64,000 nucleotides of DNA from Chryseobacterium oranimense (GTDB lineage Bacteria; Bacteroidota; Bacteroidia; Flavobacteriales; Weeksellaceae), in the NCBI RefSeq assembly GCF_025244725.1, contig NZ_CP104203.1:3348001-3412000 (forward strand), given 5' to 3'. The notes under the pieces were generated by a model that saw only the letters and a program-made list of their open reading frames with translations, made no database searches and was not told the DNA's origin. A program made the position numbers and the translations under genes. Below, piece after piece: positions 61,061 to 64,000 of the stretch (position 1 is the stretch's first letter; every line of letters begins with the position of its first letter).

Positions 61061-61522
61061 TTAGTCTTCCTCTATATTAATATCGTCTTGCTTGAATTCG
61101 CATTTTAAACGGAACGGGATTGGTGTCTCTGATCCAGTATAGAAATCGTCAATAGTTCCTTTCCAGATTACCTGAAGCTCGTCCTCCTCATTTTTTTCAA
61201 ACAGAAGCTCATTATCATAGATAAAGGCTTCTTCGTCATCGAACAGATCCACTTCTGTATAGGTTTCTTCATCAGAATCATTGATTTTGATTGTTTTTCC
61301 CTCAATCTCCTTCGATTCAATGGGAAAATCAAAAATTTCAAGTGAAAGCTGCGGAAAGTTGTACTGTAATGAATCATCATCTACATGATCCAAACTGTCA
61401 TCCGTTATAATTTCAACCTCTAGAAAATGCTGCTGGTTGCTGTAGACCGCTTTACAATAAGTATTTCTAATATTGTATTTTAGGGTTTCCTCCGGATGGT
61501 AAATTTTTAAAATCCCTTTCAT
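61061..61522 (-). CDS. Acidic protein of unknown function
   Basis: The 153-residue protein is strongly acidic, with clusters such as DDSLDHVDDDSL and NDSDEETYTEVDLFDDEEAF. No signal peptide or membrane helix is seen. Predicted beta strands (YNIRNTYCKAVYS, LQVIWKGTIDDFY, PIPFRLKCEF) suggest a small cytoplasmic beta protein. Its own promoter, TATCTTTG, lies at 61578-61571. It is a single gene. I recognise no family. Confidence 0.7.
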   Translation of the reverse strand: MKGILKIYHPEETLKYNIRNTYCKAVYSNQQHFLEVEIITDDSLDHVDDDSLQYNFPQLSLEIFDFPIESKEIEGKTIKINDSDEETYTEVDLFDDEEAFIYDNELLFEKNEEDELQVIWKGTIDDFYTGSETPIPFRLKCEFKQDDINIEED

Positions 61523-61570
61523 TATTTCTTAAAAAAGAGCTGTAATAATATGATTGTTAAATGTTTTCGA

Positions 61571-61578
61571 CAAAGATA
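61571..61578 (-). promoter_or_regulatory. -7 promoter box of the acidic protein gene
   Basis: On the minus strand TATCTTTG fits TAnnTTTG exactly, 48 nt before the ATG at 61522. Confidence 0.5.
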
Positions 61579-61663
61579 AAAAATTGATTCAAAGTTGAAA
61601 ATATTTTGAAAATTATTTTTTTAAATCATTATGATTGAGTATTCCGTATATGCCAATAATACT

Positions 61664-61671
61664 TACTTTTG
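61664..61671 (+). promoter_or_regulatory. -7 promoter box of the DUF885 gene
   Basis: TACTTTTG fits TAnnTTTG exactly and lies 19 nt before the ATG at 61691, which decides that start over an upstream in-frame ATG at 61631. Confidence 0.6.
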
Positions 61672-61690
61672 CTTCATAAAGATTCTGAAA

Positions 61691-63487
61691 ATGAAAAACA
61701 TTTTATCAAAAGGCATTTTAGGGCTTGGACTGGTAATCAGCCTGGCATCCTGCAAAAAATCTGATTCTCCGCTGACGAAGGTAACTCCTACGAATATGGA
61801 TTCTATTGCATCCAACTATTATGAGCAGTATCTTAAATTATATCCTTTGGAAGCCACTTCTCAGGGAGATACAAGATATAATGACCAGCTTCCCATCAAT
61901 ATCGACAGGGATTTTATTTCCGGAGAAGTTGCTTTCTACAACTCAGTTCAGAAGCAATTGGAAAGTGTTGATTATAAGAATCTTTCGGATGAGGAAAAGG
62001 TGGTTTATGACGTTCTGGATTATACTTTAAAAGATAAAATCGAGGCGTATGCCTATCATCCGGAGTACATTCCTTTTACCCAGTTTGGCGGACTTCCCTT
62101 GAATTTTCCTCTTTATGGAAGCGGAGAAGGGAGCCAGCCTTTTAAAACAGAAAAAGACTACAGCGACTGGCTGAAAAGAATGGAAAAATTCCCGGACTGG
62201 ATGAATGCTGCAACTGATAATTTCCGTGAAGGAATCAATAATAAAATTGTTTTACCTAAGAAGCTGGTGATCAAAATGATTCCTCAAATGAAGGCGGAAG
62301 AGATTACGACAACTGATATGGCCAAAAATATTTTCTACGGACCTATCAGAAATTTCCCCAAAAACCTTACAAAAGCCCAGAAAGATAAATATTCCGCTTT
62401 GTATACTGATGCCATTACCAAAAAGATTATTCCGGCTTACACCAAAATGGGAGCATTTCTGGAGAAGGAATATCTTCCTAAAGCCCGTGATACTGATGGG
62501 TATAACAGCTTGCCGAATGGAAAGGAAATTTACAGATATTACGTCAAAAGCTGGACTACGACCAAGAAAACCCCTGAAGAGATCAATAAAATAGGATTGC
62601 AGCAGGTAGCCATGCTCCGTGCAGAGATGGAAAAAGTAAAGCAACAGGTAGGTTTTACGGGAACACTGGAAGAGTTTATCAATTTTGTAAAAACAGATCC
62701 TAAAGCAATGCCCTATAAAACTTCTAAAGAGGTTCTGAAAGGATTTAACGATATTTTAGCGAAGATTACCCCGAAACTGAAAACAATGTTCGGAGTAACC
62801 CCTAAAACGAAGTTCGAAATCAGGCAAACGGAAAAATTCAGGGAAGCCAGCGCGAGTGCAGAATACATTCAGGGAACTCCTGACGGAAAAAGACCGGGAA
62901 TATTTTATATCCCGCTTCCGGATCCTTCCAAGTTCAATGTAACTTCCGGAATGGAGTCTCTTTTCCTTCATGAGGCTATTCCGGGGCATCATTATCAGGT
63001 CTCGCTGCAGCAGGAAAATACAAAGCTTCCGAAGTTTATGAGGTTCGGATGGTTCGGAGCTTATGGAGAAGGCTGGGCGCATTATTGTGAAACTTTAGGC
63101 CCTGAGTTTGGTCTTTATACAGATCCTTATCAGAAAATGGGTTATCTGAGCGACCAGATGCTGAGAGCGGTAAGACTGGTTGTAGATACAGGAATCCACA
63201 CAGGAACCATGAGCAGAGAAGAGGCGATTAAATATTTCCTGAGCAATATTTCTTATGATGAAGCAAGCGCTACTGCAGAAGTGGAAAGATATATGGCCAT
63301 GCCGGGACAGGCTTTAGGCTACAAAATCGGCTCGCTTCGTATCCGTGAGCTTAGAGAACAGTATCAGAAAGAGCTTGGAAAAAAGTTTAATCTTGCCAGC
63401 TTCCACGATGAGATTTTAAGCCAGGGATGCCTTCCACTTGATGTTCTGAACAGAAAGATGGAGCTTTGGGCGAAGAAACAGAAATAA
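61691..63487 (+). CDS. DUF885 lipoprotein, probable metallopeptidase
   Basis: The 598-residue protein begins with a lipobox signal peptide (KNILSKGILGLGLVISLASCKK), so it should be anchored in the envelope. The DUF885 domain spans the rest and has the HEAIPGHHYQ motif (about residues 427-436), which matches the zinc-binding HExxxGH-type site of this peptidase-like family, plus GWAHYCETL (a third metal ligand). The lipobox and the promoter at 61664 support the ATG at 61691. Substrate unknown; likely an exopeptidase acting on small peptides. A strong terminator follows at 63512. Confidence 0.88.
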   Translation: MKNILSKGILGLGLVISLASCKKSDSPLTKVTPTNMDSIASNYYEQYLKLYPLEATSQGDTRYNDQLPINIDRDFISGEVAFYNSVQKQLESVDYKNLSDEEKVVYDVLDYTLKDKIEAYAYHPEYIPFTQFGGLPLNFPLYGSGEGSQPFKTEKDYSDWLKRMEKFPDWMNAATDNFREGINNKIVLPKKLVIKMIPQMKAEEITTTDMAKNIFYGPIRNFPKNLTKAQKDKYSALYTDAITKKIIPAYTKMGAFLEKEYLPKARDTDGYNSLPNGKEIYRYYVKSWTTTKKTPEEINKIGLQQVAMLRAEMEKVKQQVGFTGTLEEFINFVKTDPKAMPYKTSKEVLKGFNDILAKITPKLKTMFGVTPKTKFEIRQTEKFREASASAEYIQGTPDGKRPGIFYIPLPDPSKFNVTSGMESLFLHEAIPGHHYQVSLQQENTKLPKFMRFGWFGAYGEGWAHYCETLGPEFGLYTDPYQKMGYLSDQMLRAVRLVVDTGIHTGTMSREEAIKYFLSNISYDEASATAEVERYMAMPGQALGYKIGSLRIRELREQYQKELGKKFNLASFHDEILSQGCLPLDVLNRKMELWAKKQK

Positions 63488-63511
63488 TTCTTCAGAGATG
63501 TAAATAGTAAG

Positions 63512-63544
63512 GATGGGATAATTATTTAATGTCCCATCTTTTTT
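63512..63544 (+). terminator. Terminator of the DUF885 gene
   Basis: GATGGGA (63512-63518) and TCCCATC (63532-63538) form a stem with a 13-nt loop, followed by six T. Confidence 0.8.
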
Positions 63545-63574
63545 GTCAATAAATAGATTTTTAATTTAATCATC

Positions 63575-64000
63575 ATGATCACAGAAAGCCTTAAATCTCT
63601 CTACAACAGAGATTTAAACAAATTAAAAGCAGAAATAGAGTCCTACCAGAATGAAACAGCCATCTGGAAAACCGATAAAAACATTTCAAATTCCGCAGGA
63701 AATCTCTGCCTTCACCTGGTGGGCAACCTCAATAATTATATAGGTGCAGAGCTCGGTAAAACCGGCTATATGAGGAACAGGGAACTGGAATTCTCATTAA
63801 AAGATATTCCTCAGGCAGAACTCATTGAGAAAGTGACAGCCACGGCAGTCACGGTAGATAAAGTGCTCAGCCAATTAACCCCTGAAGATCTGGAAAAAGA
63901 CTATCCTTTGGTTGTTTTCGGAGATACAATGACAACAGGCTACTTTCTTATTCATCTGATTACGCATCTGGATTATCATCTGGGGCAGATCAACTATCAC
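63575..64000 (+). CDS. DinB/DUF1572-family protein, cut by the window end
   Basis: An open frame of 142 codons runs to the window edge from ATG 63575. It begins MITESLKSLYNRDLNKLKAE and continues with SAGNLCLHLVGNLNNYIGAELG and LIHLITHLDYHLGQINYH (quoted in part). The His residues at about 50, 130-134 and the LxxHxxxH motif fit the DinB four-helix bundle metal site, a superfamily of thiol-dependent or stress-related enzymes. Length expected is about 150-170 residues, so only a few codons are missing. Confidence 0.8.
   Translation, partial: MITESLKSLYNRDLNKLKAEIESYQNETAIWKTDKNISNSAGNLCLHLVGNLNNYIGAELGKTGYMRNRELEFSLKDIPQAELIEKVTATAVTVDKVLSQLTPEDLEKDYPLVVFGDTMTTGYFLIHLITHLDYHLGQINYH

Overview
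The window is a piece of a Flavobacteriia (Bacteroidota) chromosome, most likely Chryseobacterium or a close relative. I infer this from T9SS C-terminal sorting domains, a TonB-dependent receptor, LytTR and AraC-type regulators, several exact TAnnTTTG -7 promoter boxes, the near absence of Shine-Dalgarno sequences, moderately A+T-rich DNA, and family content (DUF6268, YARHG, SpvB/RHS, GG-leader peptides). No rRNA, tRNA, CRISPR array, phage or intact insertion sequence was seen.

1-11.2 kb (all minus strand): a sulfate-to-cysteine cluster. In transcription order it has an Rrf2 regulator, then cysH (APS reductase type), cysD, cysN, a serine acetyltransferase, cysteine synthase, uroporphyrinogen-III methyltransferase (siroheme), cysJ, cysI, a 33-codon Met/Cys-rich small ORF, and a TonB-dependent receptor cut by the window edge. 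An 8-bp inverted repeat centred on the -33 element of the cysH promoter is a likely operator.

11.4-19.7 kb: peptidase T; a secreted TonB-C-terminal-like protein; a double-glycine leader peptide next to an outer-membrane barrel and a LytS/LytTR two-component pair; a DUF6268 barrel; an AraC regulator followed by a Bcr/CflA-type exporter.

19.7-38.5 kb: an accessory-looking module, minus strand, closed by a strong terminator. It holds two tandem secreted paralogues, a T9SS subtilase, a T9SS LamG-like protein, a 3421-residue SpvB/VCBS/RHS protein and a small A+T-rich two-TM gene overlapping its end (candidate immunity gene). A membrane-anchored TPR-HTH regulator lies divergently upstream.

38.6-50.7 kb: thiL, a thioesterase, a BaiN-like flavoprotein, a run of small envelope or secreted proteins, two thioredoxin-fold proteins, two tandem GG-leader peptides that both end in DGYCC, mutS, an acetyltransferase, a cupin-like protein and a 53-codon small gene.

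50.8-64 kb: mainly housekeeping genes (bestrophin-like channel, SpoU methyltransferase, CBS protein, NAD kinase, class II aldolase, accD lacking the zinc-ribbon cysteines, SpmA-SpmB fusion), an ExbB-ExbD-TonB operon, a DUF885 lipoprotein peptidase and the start of a DinB-family gene. The most noteworthy items are the Met/Cys small ORF before the TonB receptor, the SpvB-RHS module, and the GG-leader peptides.
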